This document shows, piece by piece, positions 57,801 through 64,000 of a stretch of 64,000 bases of DNA. Positions within the stretch are counted from its first letter, which is position 1. Each line of letters begins with the position of its first letter. Under the pieces are notes generated by a model, which was not told the origin of the DNA, searched no databases, and worked only from the letters and a program-made list of their open reading frames with translations. Source of the DNA: Gibbula magus. Taxonomy: Eukaryota > Mollusca > Gastropoda > Trochida > Trochidae. Where the stretch lies: positions 17,402,526 to 17,466,525 of the forward strand of contig OW388296.1 of the NCBI GenBank assembly GCA_936450465.1, in the 5' to 3' direction. The position numbers and the translations under genes are program-made.

Positions 57801-59841
57801 TTGGTGGACAACTCGAGGGGATTGGCTTTGAGTAGTGACGTCAGAGTCTGCTTACATCATAGCAATTGCTCTGCACTGTTTAAAATAAAACTGGTCTTAA
57901 GTGTATACAGCAGTCTTTTTATGGTATTTGTGCAGTTGGAATGATTGCTTCAGTAGGAGTGATATCTGATGTAAATGTATCCCATCCCATATGACATTAC
58001 TCGAGCTAATCGTATGGATATAGATAAAATTTATCATAATTCAAACATTGTTATAAGAAATGTTGATTATCAAGGTAATTTCATTTACATAAATAATCTG
58101 GGCGTGGCAGGTACAATCCTTATAACCTTTAAAGAACTTCTCCGAAACCAATTATTAAGGAAGTTAAAATTGCATGGTGACTTCAGTTTGTAAATTTAGT
58201 CTTGACCCCCTTCAAATTTTGGCGTGACAGGGTGTTCATCCTTTGACTTCTCTTTAAAAAACAAGTAATGCTAGGAAGCTAAACTGTTGAGAATATTATC
58301 TTTTTTGGGAAAATAAAACTGCTACACTTCATTGTCCCAAATTACTCTTTTTACGAAGAGTTTTATTACACATAATTTCAGAATCCTATCTGGAAGGGGT
58401 TTCGATACTGGACTCGCAAGTTGGTCTGGTCATCAGCACCCAGACTGTGAGACTATCTAACTGCTACATCAACAACACAGTGGAGGCTGGGCTTACACTG
58501 AGTGAAGACTTTATTGATATAGATCTTAACGGGACAATGATTGAACGTGGGCAATCTGACGGCATTTTGGTGAAGGTTGAAAAATATTTCAATATCCGCA
58601 ATGGCGTTATCAGGAATAATAGAGGTAAAGGGATGAACGTTAGAACATTTCTCATCAAGGGCAATATAGAAGGAATGTTATTTATTGACAACCGTGTTGG
58701 TCTCGAGCTTGCAGGATTTACAATGGGAGACCGCTTTTTGATTATCAAGAGCAATGTTTTCCGAGGTCAGGACATAGGTCTTGTAATGGATATGGCTGTC
58801 CACGACAGCGATGGTTGGATAAACATCATTAACAATGAGTTTGAAGATAACAAGAAGAGCATGGATGTGAGAATTTTTGGCATCGCATATAATTGGCGTC
58901 AGAGAATGCTGCACGTTCAAAGCAACAACTTCACATCGAGTGGAGAAAACGTGTTCATGTTTGAAAATCGCTTTTCATTGTTCTTTGATGCCAACCTTGC
59001 TCGGGATGTTGTGTCTAATGGCTGCTTCGTGTCTCTGAACCTACTTCATTTCGACGTTTTAAGCGTGTCAGCAAACCAGTTCGAATCCATATCCGCAAAA
59101 TGTGTCGTTGAAATCGCAGCTTCGTCAACCAACAAGATCGAATTTGATTACAACAGCATTACACGTTGTAACACCAGCGACGCAACGGTACTGCTAGAAG
59201 GATTGTTCGATTTCAAGATCACTTCACTTTCATACAACGTTTTCGAAAATCCAGATTCACCATTCGACCTGAAGCTAGTTTCCCAAATGGATACACCTTT
59301 GAATGCGTCTAACAACTGGTGGAGTGGACAGAACGAGATCGAGGCTTCTTCTCGAGCAGTGGATAATATGAACGTCCCTCTTGACAGTTCTAGTGTAGAG
59401 CTCTCGCCAGCATTATCCAGTTTAGAATTCGATTGTCCAGGAAGCGTGGAGTGCAACAACAGAGGAAGTTGTGTGGGTCCGGCTATCTGCTGGTGCAGGC
59501 CTGGTTTCACTGGTGGAGACTGCTCGACATTCGATTGTTCTGGAGTGTGGAATTGTAGCTCCCACGGCAAGTGTATTGGTCCTAACTTGTGTCAATGCCA
59601 GTCGGGATGGGGAGGCATTTCCTGTGGTATTGTGGCCAATGATGACAGAGGACTTTGTTCAAATGATTCCTCAACGCTATCTACCTCCTCGCCTTCAACG
59701 ATTCAACCAACAGATGGCACCCCAACGACATCCCAACCTGATGTTTCTGGTGCTGAAGCGGTGTCATTATCATTTCAGTTGCTCATCGTTATACTCGGCT
59801 CCGTATTAATGTCTATTGATATGTTAGTTCCCGTTAACTGA
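28024..59841 (+). CDS. Bark beetle/Anakonda-like modular protein: F5/8C, beta-helix x4, SRCR x2, EGF x2 (2505 aa, 18 exons)
   Basis: Exons: 28024-28081, 32107-32232, 33193-33440, 33701-33820, 34364-34502, 34657-34749, 35273-36628, 37083-37181, 37961-39538, 39942-40040, 52520-52676, 53300-53487, 53741-55025, 55427-55500, 56259-56354, 56615-56759, 57589-57785, 58382-59841. All join in phase to 7518 nt. Layout: signal peptide about 1-22; F5/8C 26-166; beta-helix segments about 262-714, 747-1273, 1421-1849 and 2020-2360; SRCR 1306-1421 and 1906-2020; EGF-like 2371-2434; Ser/Thr/Pro stalk; hydrophobic tail about 2479-2500. Helix modules end with a linker of the form SPY-hydrophobic, GV-L-F, GI-V-G. 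SRCR alternating with parallel beta-helix is the signature of bark beetle/Anakonda, a Drosophila tricellular septate-junction organiser, but the F5/8C start, EGF pair and tail without a cytoplasmic region differ. A junction or adhesion role is inference. The tail could be a GPI signal. I give no gene symbol because orthology is untested. Confidence 0.88.
28808..29901. mobile_element. 1.1-kb element with 13-bp ATCTTACCCATAT terminal inverted repeats
   Basis: ATCTTACCCATAT at 28808-28820 and its exact complement at 29889-29901 bound the segment. It is nested in the MITE copy 28437-30186. It contains one short open frame (29164-29355) and an AATAAA at 29455. No transposase is recognised, so it is non-autonomous. 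Confidence 0.6.
29164..29355 (+). CDS. Possible 63-residue small protein inside a transposable element
   Basis: ATG in a good context (AACATGG) opens 63 codons with an alternating hydrophobic pattern (VNDLVKVDG, LGRVVNIV, FNVYVV, VPRYRILNF) resembling an SH3-like beta-barrel such as those at integrase C-termini. AATAAA lies 100 bp after the stop. I do not recognise the protein. It may be chance, a domesticated fragment or a short exon. Confidence 0.3.
   Translation: MASSVSPIKVNDLVKVDGSILGRVVNIVQPLNSFNVYVVRSEQVELHVPRYRILNFDKYPVMQ
29904..30054. repeat. 150-bp perfect-hairpin foldback
   Basis: Left arm 29904-29979 and right arm 29980-30054 are near-complete inverted copies (ACTCGTGACGGGG, GACAGATTATCTTTCCC, CAATTAC). 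It sits next to the ATCTTACCC element inside the split MITE. Confidence 0.8.
30674..31487 (+). mobile_element. TAGCTCATCAGG-family repeat, intact copy A
   Basis: TAGCTCATCAGG at the left end and its exact complement CCTGATGAGCTA near the right end (31454-31465) bound the element, followed by GAGCCCATGGCTCT. After a GTCCGTCCGTCC tract come three to four ~145-bp tandem units, each with CATCTTCTTCTCCA (30800, 30945, 31091 and, decayed, 31234) and GGGATTCTAAATTGTAGA. No ORF is conserved. It is probably a non-autonomous DNA element. Confidence 0.8.
31555..31860. repeat. Foldback repeat with TTAAGCCTTGC-like ends
   Basis: TAAGCCTTGCAGC near 31563 is complemented by CAGCAAGGCTTAAATTAGCC near 31836. 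A related terminus occurs at about 60069-60090. Internal sequence has repeated AGCCAGCGCGAGC-like segments. MITE identity is tentative. Confidence 0.4.
32107..33820 (+). CDS. Exons 2-4: F5/8 type C (discoidin) domain
   Basis: Exons 32107-32232, 33193-33440 and 33701-33820. The domain runs from Cys26 (in QQCESPLGFEDG) to Cys166 (in LRIELYGCR), 141 residues bounded by the usual disulfide pair. Family hallmarks include HPYLLVDL, YTVQGAS, FTLYYSNDNLTW and ARYLAIQP. Such domains bind glycans or phospholipid surfaces. The final 17 residues of exon 4 lie beyond the domain. Confidence 0.9.
32285..32633. mobile_element. 350-bp MITE, TTTAAAGGGGCAGTAGCACG ends
   Basis: The two ends are inverted repeats of about 26 bp (TTTAAAGGGGCAGTAGCACG, then T-rich, against its complement at 32606-32633). 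The interior contains AAAATGGCCGCCATG. It is in intron 2 of the bark-like gene. One end of a related copy lies at 40922-40953. Confidence 0.85.
32687..32880. mobile_element. Second copy of the CAGGGC hAT-like MITE
   Basis: It matches 25861-26107 across AGCGATTACTTTTAAACCTC, GATTGCTCAATGTAGCGCTA and GATTATAAGCGCTCGCTGTTAT. It has fewer GAGCGCTAC units and lacks the first inverted part of the left arm. Ends AAGGCCATGTTCAA and TTGAACGGAGCCCTGG are inverted. Confidence 0.75.
34067..34106 (+). ncRNA. Penelope-type hammerhead ribozyme motif
   Basis: The core elements appear in order. Stem I strand CAC is at 34067-34069, CTGATGA at 34070-34076, and stem II GGAGT (34078-34082) pairs with ACTCC (34091-34095). 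GAAA follows at 34096-34099, then a minimal stem III from ACGT, the cleavage triplet GTC (34101-34103) and stem I strand GTG (34104-34106). A two-base-pair stem III is typical of the minimal type I hammerheads in Penelope-like retroelements, which are thought to act as dimers. Flanks to about 34180 resemble the relics at 14450-14670. Activity is untested. Confidence 0.72.
34364..34749 (+). CDS. Exons 5-6: entry linker to the first beta-helix
   Basis: Exons 34364-34502 and 34657-34749 encode a block with GSPYVI, RIHEGVKVVF, GLNIYG and QWLGLIL. The same pattern recurs after the first, second and third helix exons, so this is a repeated capping or linking module. Both exons end in phase 1. Confidence 0.75.
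34750..35272. other. Intron 6 of the bark-like gene, nothing recognised
   Basis: AT-rich sequence between exons 6 and 7 with no repeat, foldback or coding block that I can support. Confidence 0.5.
35273..36628 (+). CDS. Exon 7: parallel beta-helix domain 1
   Basis: A single 1356-bp exon carries tandem right-handed beta-helix coils, each about 22-28 residues with patterns such as VLDNCSI, VEVRNCRVFENN-type and LDDCQLLNNGNGF, followed by many Asn-rich turns and N-glycosylation sequons. It ends with the repeated SRCR-type linker GVTLTFELGTGIHVKG. Such folds usually bind carbohydrate or act as structural rods. Confidence 0.85.
36919..37025. mobile_element. 107-bp palindromic MITE
   Basis: Ends CTGGACCCATATTTTC and GAAAATATGGGCCCAG are inverted repeats, and inner arms (CTAGCGCTAAGAT, ATCTTAGCACTGAT) also pair, so almost the whole element folds back. 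It is in intron 7 of the bark-like gene. Confidence 0.75.
37083..37181 (+). CDS. Exon 8: 99-bp linker module
   Basis: A phase 1-1 exon of 33 codons (GSLDVKGELSS, then TIWNGLWIEGT). It is parallel in length, phase and pattern to exon 10 and close to exon 15, supporting internal duplication of modules. Confidence 0.8.
37223..37345. repeat. Intronic segment shared between introns 8 and 9, copy 1
   Basis: AAATCCTTTCGAAATACTGG, ACATTGACCC and TTTGAAGAAGCGCCGAAT align with 39670-39780 in the next intron, same orientation, roughly 75 percent identical by eye. It could be an interspersed repeat or a trace of module duplication. The rest of intron 8 (37346-37960) shows nothing. Confidence 0.55.
37961..39538 (+). 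CDS. Exon 9: parallel beta-helix domain 2
   Basis: A 1578-bp phase 1-1 exon. It opens DSSITNAVIRHLKS and contains repeated coils such as FTLRDTVIDG, VVEIRNCNIW and VRVINNTFTS-like turns. It ends with the linker SPYTVIKDILVEKL, then LEAGVTLLFPRYMGIRVLG. It is the largest helix module and is rich in NXS/T sequons. Confidence 0.85.
39662..39780. repeat. Intronic segment shared between introns 8 and 9, copy 2
   Basis: AAATCCTTTTGAAAGACTGG, ACATTGACCC and TTTGAAGAAGCCCCGAAT match copy 1 in order. It lies between exons 9 and 10. Confidence 0.55.
39942..40040 (+). CDS. Exon 10: 99-bp linker module before the giant intron
   Basis: Phase 1-1, 33 codons, starting GKLRVLGNSSHPVY and including the WSGVSL motif common to these linkers. 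Its donor GTGAGT at 40041 opens a 12.5-kb intron filled by the 46-bp minisatellite. Confidence 0.8.
40081..41052. other. Start of intron 10: decayed repeats
   Basis: 40120-40345 has inverted segments (TAATGGAGAGTT against AACTCTCCACTCC) suggesting a foldback. 40500-40690 resembles 25290-25480. 40922-40953 is one end of the GGGGCAGTAGCACG MITE family, inverted. No coding sequence is seen. Confidence 0.45.
41053..52503 (+). repeat. 46-bp minisatellite, about 249 copies (11.45 kb)
   Basis: The unit includes TTGACGTGTCCCTATTGGTG and AAGTAAGGGGTGGTGG, then TTATACAACC. Copies are almost identical. Variants (GTGCCCC/GTGTCCC, GGTGAAG/GCTGGAG/GTTGAAG/ATTGAAG, GGTGATGG/GGTGGTGG, TTATAC/TATTAC/TTTTAC) recur at exact multiples of 46; for example the ATTGAAG variant is at 48751, 49027, 49947 and 50269. 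It fills intron 10 of the bark-like gene and stops 16 bp before exon 11. Confidence 0.97.
52520..53487 (+). CDS. Exons 11-12: SRCR domain 1
   Basis: Exons 52520-52676 and 53300-53487, joined in phase 2. SRCR landmarks are VRLVGECPRKEGRVEV, WRPVCREGF, VKVVCSGLGY, VVFHCDGTEGSLLEC and AYLRCEH. Seven cysteines are visible. The acceptor CTGCAG at 52514-52519 directly follows the minisatellite. Confidence 0.88.
53130..53280. repeat. Fragment of the TAGCTCATCAGG family
   Basis: CCTCGGCCGATGAGGATTAT, AAATTGTTAG, GGGCCACAGAGACTGC and ACCTATTTTCCTGTTCTTT follow the order of one internal unit of the copies at 30674 and 61242. It is in the intron between the two SRCR exons. The rest of that intron shows nothing. 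Confidence 0.55.
53741..55025 (+). CDS. Exon 13: parallel beta-helix domain 3
   Basis: A 1285-bp exon entered in phase 1 and left in phase 2. Repeated coils include IELSNCTISLNDRGV, VTVSFENCHFEGND, FVYIRNNSFVQNSA and VNISGNEFSNN. It ends in the linker GSPYIISRSVYIR, which continues in the next exon. It shares the YNYWG-type turn with the other helix modules. Confidence 0.85.
55427..56354 (+). CDS. Exons 14-15: linker module after beta-helix 3
   Basis: Exons 55427-55500 and 56259-56354 encode GGELHLASGVELRF, GTGIYVDG, then a segment ending PWYGVVFPLML. This is the third occurrence of the linker pattern. Here it is split by a 758-bp intron in which nothing recognisable was seen. Confidence 0.75.
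56615..57785 (+). CDS. Exons 16-17: SRCR domain 2
   Basis: Exons 56615-56759 and 57589-57785. Motifs TSRLVDHSEQQAGRVDMC, TWTRVCEVQYP, LICRNMGYEFG, LSQCQPTL and EVRVRCYQ mark an SRCR domain with the same intron position and phase as SRCR 1, so the two arose by duplication. The block between MGYEFG and MGCK is unusually charged (EDEEPSDEKR). Confidence 0.85.
56855..56956 (-). mobile_element. tRNA-derived SINE relic
   Basis: Read on the minus strand it has GCGAGACGTGGAATGG, an A-box-like stretch, and a B box GGTTCGAATCTC (complement at 56873-56884), then CAATGGATGCCCCCC. The acceptor arms do not pair, so it is not a working tRNA gene. It is in the intron splitting SRCR 2. Confidence 0.5.
57786..58381. 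other. Intron 17 of the bark-like gene, nothing recognised
   Basis: AT-rich intron between SRCR 2 and the last exon. No repeat or coding block was identified. Confidence 0.5.
58382..59841 (+). CDS. Exon 18: beta-helix domain 4, two EGF-like domains and hydrophobic C-terminus
   Basis: The final 1460-bp exon begins with ESYLEGVSILDSQVG and beta-helix coils. From residue 2371 come two EGF-like motifs, NNRGSCVGPAICWCRPGFTG and SSHGKCIGPNLCQCQSGWGG. A Ser/Thr/Pro stalk and a hydrophobic segment (SFQLLIVILGSVLMSI) follow, ending eight residues later (MLVPVN-stop). With no basic stop-transfer or cytoplasmic tail, a GPI-attachment signal is plausible, and a simple C-terminal anchor is the alternative. 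Confidence 0.85.
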
Positions 59842-61241
59842 TCTGAAAATATATCAATCTTGAAACAAGTTTTAAGATGGAATATGAGTTTAAGTCAATA
59901 CAATGAACATGAATTTGACGAAGTCTACGAAGGCTGTTTCATGTGTCAGGTTAGGGAACGATTTTTGCAACTGGGCGTTCATAAAATTTGAGCGTCAAAG
60001 AATAAGGTTAAGTTTGAACTCAACTTCCCCTGCAAGTCATAACCCTCGTCCGTCTCCATCTCTAGCTAAGTTAAGCCTTGATGCATTTCGTCAACTTTTC
60101 TGTGCCTTCAAGTGGAGCGCAGCAGTGTCATAACCTTCAAGTGGAGCGCAGCAGTGCCAAACCCTGTTGAACTGAATGGATGGAAGATGACCAGTGGACG
60201 TATGCATATTTCGTATCAAGAAGTCGTTTATGTGATGTTATAGTAAATGTATTTGTCACCTGATCTCGCTGAACTAACGATTTTACAGAAGAACAGTAGT
60301 GAGATATATTCATCCCAAAATACACTGTCCCCGTTATTGGGCAACCATCCGATGTAAAAGCAAATGTACAGACTGATGCCATGTGAGATAACATGTTCAC
60401 GGTCTATAGCTTTCCATGTGTGTCATAAACTAACCTGTGCCGTAATATTGAATATTACAGATTATTTCACAAAACATAGATCGCATGTGTTCAGTAAGGG
60501 CTAGTTAAAGTCATTCATTAACAGCATGTAGGCGATTATCGAGCCACTATATAATTATCAAAAAAAACACTTTCCTCAATAATGCATATAAAATACATTT
60601 CCTTGTGAATCTCAATTTATTTTTAACATGAAATACTCGATGAATGTTAAATTAACCCTAATTCTTATCAATTCTGATCTATTTTGAGAGAGTTGATAAA
60701 CGTCCTCAGTGAATCCATTGTTAGGAGAGGGTTTCATTAAGTTGGATAACTTGTACCCAATCCTTTCTCTTGAATAAACATGTTTAAATCAAAATTTAAA
60801 AAAATTGTTCACGATATATATTATATACGTCTTTGTGATGTAAACTTTTTCTAATCGCTTATCATACGATATTTACAGATTTTATTTTTGTATGTAGTTT
60901 TGCATGAAAAATGAATAAAATATGTATTACAAGTATCATGATTTCTGGTTGAAATTCCAGGTTTGAAATGGAGAAGCTGGTGAGAATGGACATCTCTACA
61001 AACCAAAAGGATTATACAAATGTAGTCGTCACTGTCTGTCTTTTGGTACAATAATATACGTCTGTTTTTCATCATTATGATTTCCTATGCAGAAAATAAA
61101 AGGGAAACCAACTCACGTGCAAAAGTAACGTCACCGTCACCGTACACATCACAAGATATTTCAATCCACGAGTGACATGCGACTGAAACAGAGTTGCATC
61201 ATGTATTCAGAATCTAACTTAACTAAATTTGAATTAATTAT
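59842..61241 (+). other. Presumed 3' UTR of the bark-like gene and flank
   Basis: Candidate polyadenylation signals AATAAA lie at 60773-60778 and near 60915. A 22-bp sequence CTTCAAGTGGAGCGCAGCAG-TG is tandemly duplicated at 60106-60127 and 60135-60156 (period 29). TTAAGCCTTGATGCATTTC near 60071 matches the end of the foldback at 31555. No further gene is seen. Confidence 0.45.
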
Positions 61242-62006
61242 TAGCTCATCAGGCCTGAAAGGCCCGATGGGCTTATGGCATGGCATGGTGTCCGGCGTCC
61301 GTCCATCCGTGCGTCCGTAAACTTTTCGCTTTTTCGACTTCTTCTCCAGAACCAATGACTCCACAGAGATGAAATTTTATGTGCAGACCCCTTGGCCAAT
61401 GGGGACTCTAAATTGTAGATTTCGTGACCCCATGACCCCAAATGGGGTCACAGGAGTCACATCGTTAAAAACCTATTTTCATCTTCTTCTCCAGTTCCAA
61501 AATGTCTAGAGAGCTGAAAAGTTGAGTGCAGACTCCTTGGTCCATGGGGATTCTAAATTGTAGATTTCATGACCCCAAATGGGGTCACAGGGGTCACATC
61601 GTTAAAAACCTATTTTCATCTTCTTCTCCAGGTCCAAAAGGTCCAGAGAGCTGAAAAGTTGTGTGCAGACTCCTTGGCCAATGGGGATTCTAAATTGTAG
61701 ATTTTGTGACCCTGTGACCCCAATTTAGGTCACGGGTCATATGACCCAAAAACCTATTTTCATCTTTATCTCAAGTATGTAAAGCTCTAGAAAGGTGAAA
61801 TGTTGTGTAGAGACTCTTTGGTCAAAATTGATTCTTAATTGTAGGATTGGTGACCCTGTGACTTCAAATACGGGTCACAGGGGTCATGGTCTAAAAACCT
61901 ATTTTTTGCTTGTTAACAATGTATTACTTGAGATAACTTAGACATTCAACCTTAGATAATAAATCAATGAAATCCTGATGAGCTACAGAGCCGATGGCTC
62001 TATTTT
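61242..62006 (+). mobile_element. TAGCTCATCAGG-family repeat, intact copy B
   Basis: Same ends as copy A: TAGCTCATCAGG at 61242 and CCTGATGAGCTA at 61973-61984, then GAGCCGATGGCTCT. A short GTCCGTCC-like tract is followed by four ~143-bp units, with the CTTCTTCTCCA block at 61336, 61480 and 61618 and a decayed one at 61761. The repeated phrases GACCCC and GGGGTCACAGGGGTCA are notable. It has no ORF. Confidence 0.8.
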
Positions 62007-63241
62007 TCAAAACATATGTTCATATTTCTAACCATATATCTGAATTTCATGCACCCAGTTATTTCTGAAAACCGTTTTTGTTACTTTAGGAGTTAAACTA
62101 TTAGGTGGGAGCCCGCCCTATTACCCGAGAAGGCCTAGTTATCAGTCAGGGACACGTCGGCTTTTCGTCCTTGATTTTCGAAGGCATGCCGTCTTAAACA
62201 CTATAAGATAGCTTAACCATTCATTCAAGCATATAGAAAACACAGGATCAGACAAAGCTAAATATTTTGGAAACAATAAATGCCCCCTTCTCTCTGACGA
62301 TCTGAACTACAAAAAGATAGGTAATCTATTTCAGACCATAGAAAATGACAAAAAACATTGAAAAGCAGAGTGAGGACTGGTAGTGATTTTATCGAAATAT
62401 CTTAAAGGATAGATGGAATGCATTTTTCTCAAGAATGACAGATGATTACCTCTACGTATATTGTATATCGGAATCAATTGAGCATAAAATCGAGACAATA
62501 TACACTTGCAATTGATAATTAAGACGATTTTAATTCACCCATTTTAACACTATCGCAATTTGTTCGGGGAAACCTTTTGAAAATGCTCACTGAGGCGTGA
62601 CTGTGATAAGCGATAGACGGGGCGGCTAGATAGCTTCTCCGCCGATGTCTCGTTAATTAATTAATGATAATTATCACTGCCGCTAAATGAATTTATGAGG
62701 TGTATTACATCGCCAAAAAGACATGTTTATGTAATAATTGTGTAATTGTCATCTGCGGAATTACCTAGTTGGATATCTAAACATTCGATATATGGGAAAT
62801 TTAAGTTGGTTTATTGAAGATATCTTTGTGAAATTAACAATCAAAATGTTGCGAAATTACGTTGAATTGTGACTATCGCTGAAAATCAAATTCCTCCACA
62901 TACGTCAGAGAAGTCACACCCCCGCAGACTTTCATTCTGGTCGCCGGGGCTAAATCAGGCGGTTTTTTAAAAAGCCGTATATAAGTAATTTATGGACCGA
63001 TTTCAGAAATTTAAAATCGAGCAATTGTCAAATTGACATCCCATTTTAATGAATCCGATTTCGACCATATGTCATTTCATCCATCCTTTAATATCTGTGC
63101 CAAGGATTCAACTCAAAGAGTGCATTCTCAAAGAAAAGATATTATAGCATACGGATATGCAAAAACATGTATATCATTTCTTTTATTAAGAGAATCATTT
63201 CTTTTATTAAATGGGGATATTTTGGCATTTGTTGTGATTTC
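62007..63241. other. Intergenic sequence with a possible TATA box
   Basis: No gene recognised. TATATAAG at 62978-62985 follows a GC-richer stretch (CGCCGGGGC) and precedes an open frame at 63033, but that frame runs into the palindrome array and has no recognised homology. A lone copy of the palindrome core (GGCATGCCGTCTT) is at 62183-62195. Confidence 0.35.
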
Positions 63242-63533
63242 AGACGGCATGCCGTCTAATAAAAACATACTTTTGGAGGGCATACCATCTTTGAATAATT
63301 TGGACGGCATGTCGTCTTTATTGTCAGAAGGGAGACATCATTATTTGAAATTAAAATATAAAAGATGGCATGCCGTCTGAAAAATATTGAATTACAAAGA
63401 TAGCATGTCGTCTTTAACATATTGTAAACATATTGTCTTTTAAAGACGGCATGCCGTCTAATATATATTGCCTTATAAAGACGGCATGCCGTCTAATATC
63501 TTTTGTCTTAGAAAGACGGCATGCCGTCGAAAG
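63242..63533. repeat. Array of GACGGCATGCCGTC palindromes
   Basis: Eight copies of a palindrome with consensus AAAGACGGCATGCCGTCT occur at about 63242, 63275, 63302, 63361, 63396, 63442, 63477 and 63512. Four are perfect over the 14-bp core and the others have one to three changes. The last three are spaced exactly 35 bp with AT-rich 17-bp spacers (for example AATATCTTTTGTCTTAG) that differ from one another. Each can form a hairpin or cruciform. Confidence 0.85.
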
Positions 63534-63544
63534 AAAGGCCGATG

Positions 63545-63950
63545 ACATTGCATGGTTTCCAGCGGTCGTCCATTCTTACGTCTTTTAGCTTTAAGTTTTT
63601 TAACTTCTTAGAAACACTGACTCTCGAAATCTGAAATATTGTGTTACGACTCTTTGGCCATTGGAATTATAAATTGTAGATTTGTTGATTCTGTGACCCC
63701 AAGCAAGGACCACAGGTAAAACAATCATCATAAGTCGTCTTCTTCGTCGACAGCCTGGCATACGGGGATTATAAGTTGTAGATCTGGTGTTGCCCCCCCC
63801 CCCCCCCCCCCCCCCCCAAATAAGTGTACAGTCGTCTTGGCAAATATGGCCGGTGATGGGTTATAAATTGTCGATTTGGAAAATGTAAGTTTTCAACCTC
63901 ATATATTTTTTTTATTTAAGGTCTGATCAGTTATAGAGCCAAGTTTGTTT
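63545..63950 (+). mobile_element. Decayed TAGCTCATCAGG-family copy with poly-C run
   Basis: GGAATTATAAATTGTAGATTT, TTCTGTGACCCCAAGCAAGG and a terminal GTCTGATCAGTTATAGAGCC match the unit and end of copies A and B. A run of 25 C interrupts it at 63793-63817. The left end merges into the palindrome array. After 63950 nothing further is seen. Confidence 0.55.
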
Positions 63951-64000
63951 GGACAGTATGTCAGCAATCAGCTACATTTTCGTTTTACAAGTTTTGATGA

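Noticed and set aside
28024..59841. A polydom/SVEP1- or hemicentin-type protein
   Set aside because: No sushi, VWA or immunoglobulin domains; the SRCR plus beta-helix alternation points to bark beetle instead.
63033..63380. A 115-codon gene downstream of a TATA-like box
   Set aside because: Half of the frame is translated palindrome array (DGMPS on either strand) and the rest has no recognisable pattern.
63242..63533. A true CRISPR array
   Set aside because: Eukaryotic context, no cas genes, degenerate and unevenly spaced repeats; better described as a palindrome array.

Overview
The window is eukaryotic nuclear DNA from an animal. It has split genes with GT-AG introns, dense short interspersed repeats, very large minisatellites and a DIRS-type retrotransposon. 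The gene content and repeat families suggest a marine invertebrate, probably a lophotrochozoan, but the species cannot be told from the sequence.

Layout. (1) 1-3354: the 3' part of a DIRS-like tyrosine-recombinase retrotransposon. Its reverse transcriptase/RNase H region is frameshifted, its recombinase ORF is open, and its complementary-region/inverted-repeat terminus is preserved. (2) 3479-23465, + strand: the last 23 coding exons (768 codons plus stop) of WASHC4 (SWIP), a subunit of the endosomal WASH actin-nucleation complex. The N-terminal third lies upstream of the window. The protein ends in an unusual run of 16 prolines. Its introns hold a SINE, microsatellites, a 31-bp minisatellite and a 4.5-kb 20-bp minisatellite. 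(3) 23466-28023: 3' UTR and intergenic DNA with MITEs. (4) 28024-59841, + strand: a complete 18-exon gene for a 2505-residue secreted or membrane-anchored modular protein. Its order is signal peptide, F5/8C (discoidin) domain, four large parallel beta-helix domains each mostly in one exon, two SRCR domains, two EGF-like domains and a hydrophobic C-terminal tail. It is most like the bark beetle/Anakonda family of tricellular-junction proteins. Intron 10 carries an 11.45-kb array of a 46-bp unit. (5) 59842-64000: intergenic DNA with another copy of a TAGCTCATCAGG-ended repeat family and an array of GACGGCATGCCGTC palindromes.

Both exon chains were built by hand from conserved protein sequence, GT-AG sites and reading phase, and both close exactly (2307 nt and 7518 nt, divisible by three). 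The two genes are not functionally linked in any obvious way.

The most striking pattern is that tandem repeats repeatedly touch splice junctions. One array contains extra copies of an exon end plus its 5' splice site (5841-6145). The 20-bp array starts at a 5' splice site (15301). The 46-bp array stops about 16 bp before a 3' splice site (52503). A 3' splice site is itself tandemly duplicated with a stop codon behind the decoy (10771-10848). Other points of interest are a Penelope-type hammerhead ribozyme motif (34067-34106), two nested-transposon sites, and the palindrome array at 63242-63533.
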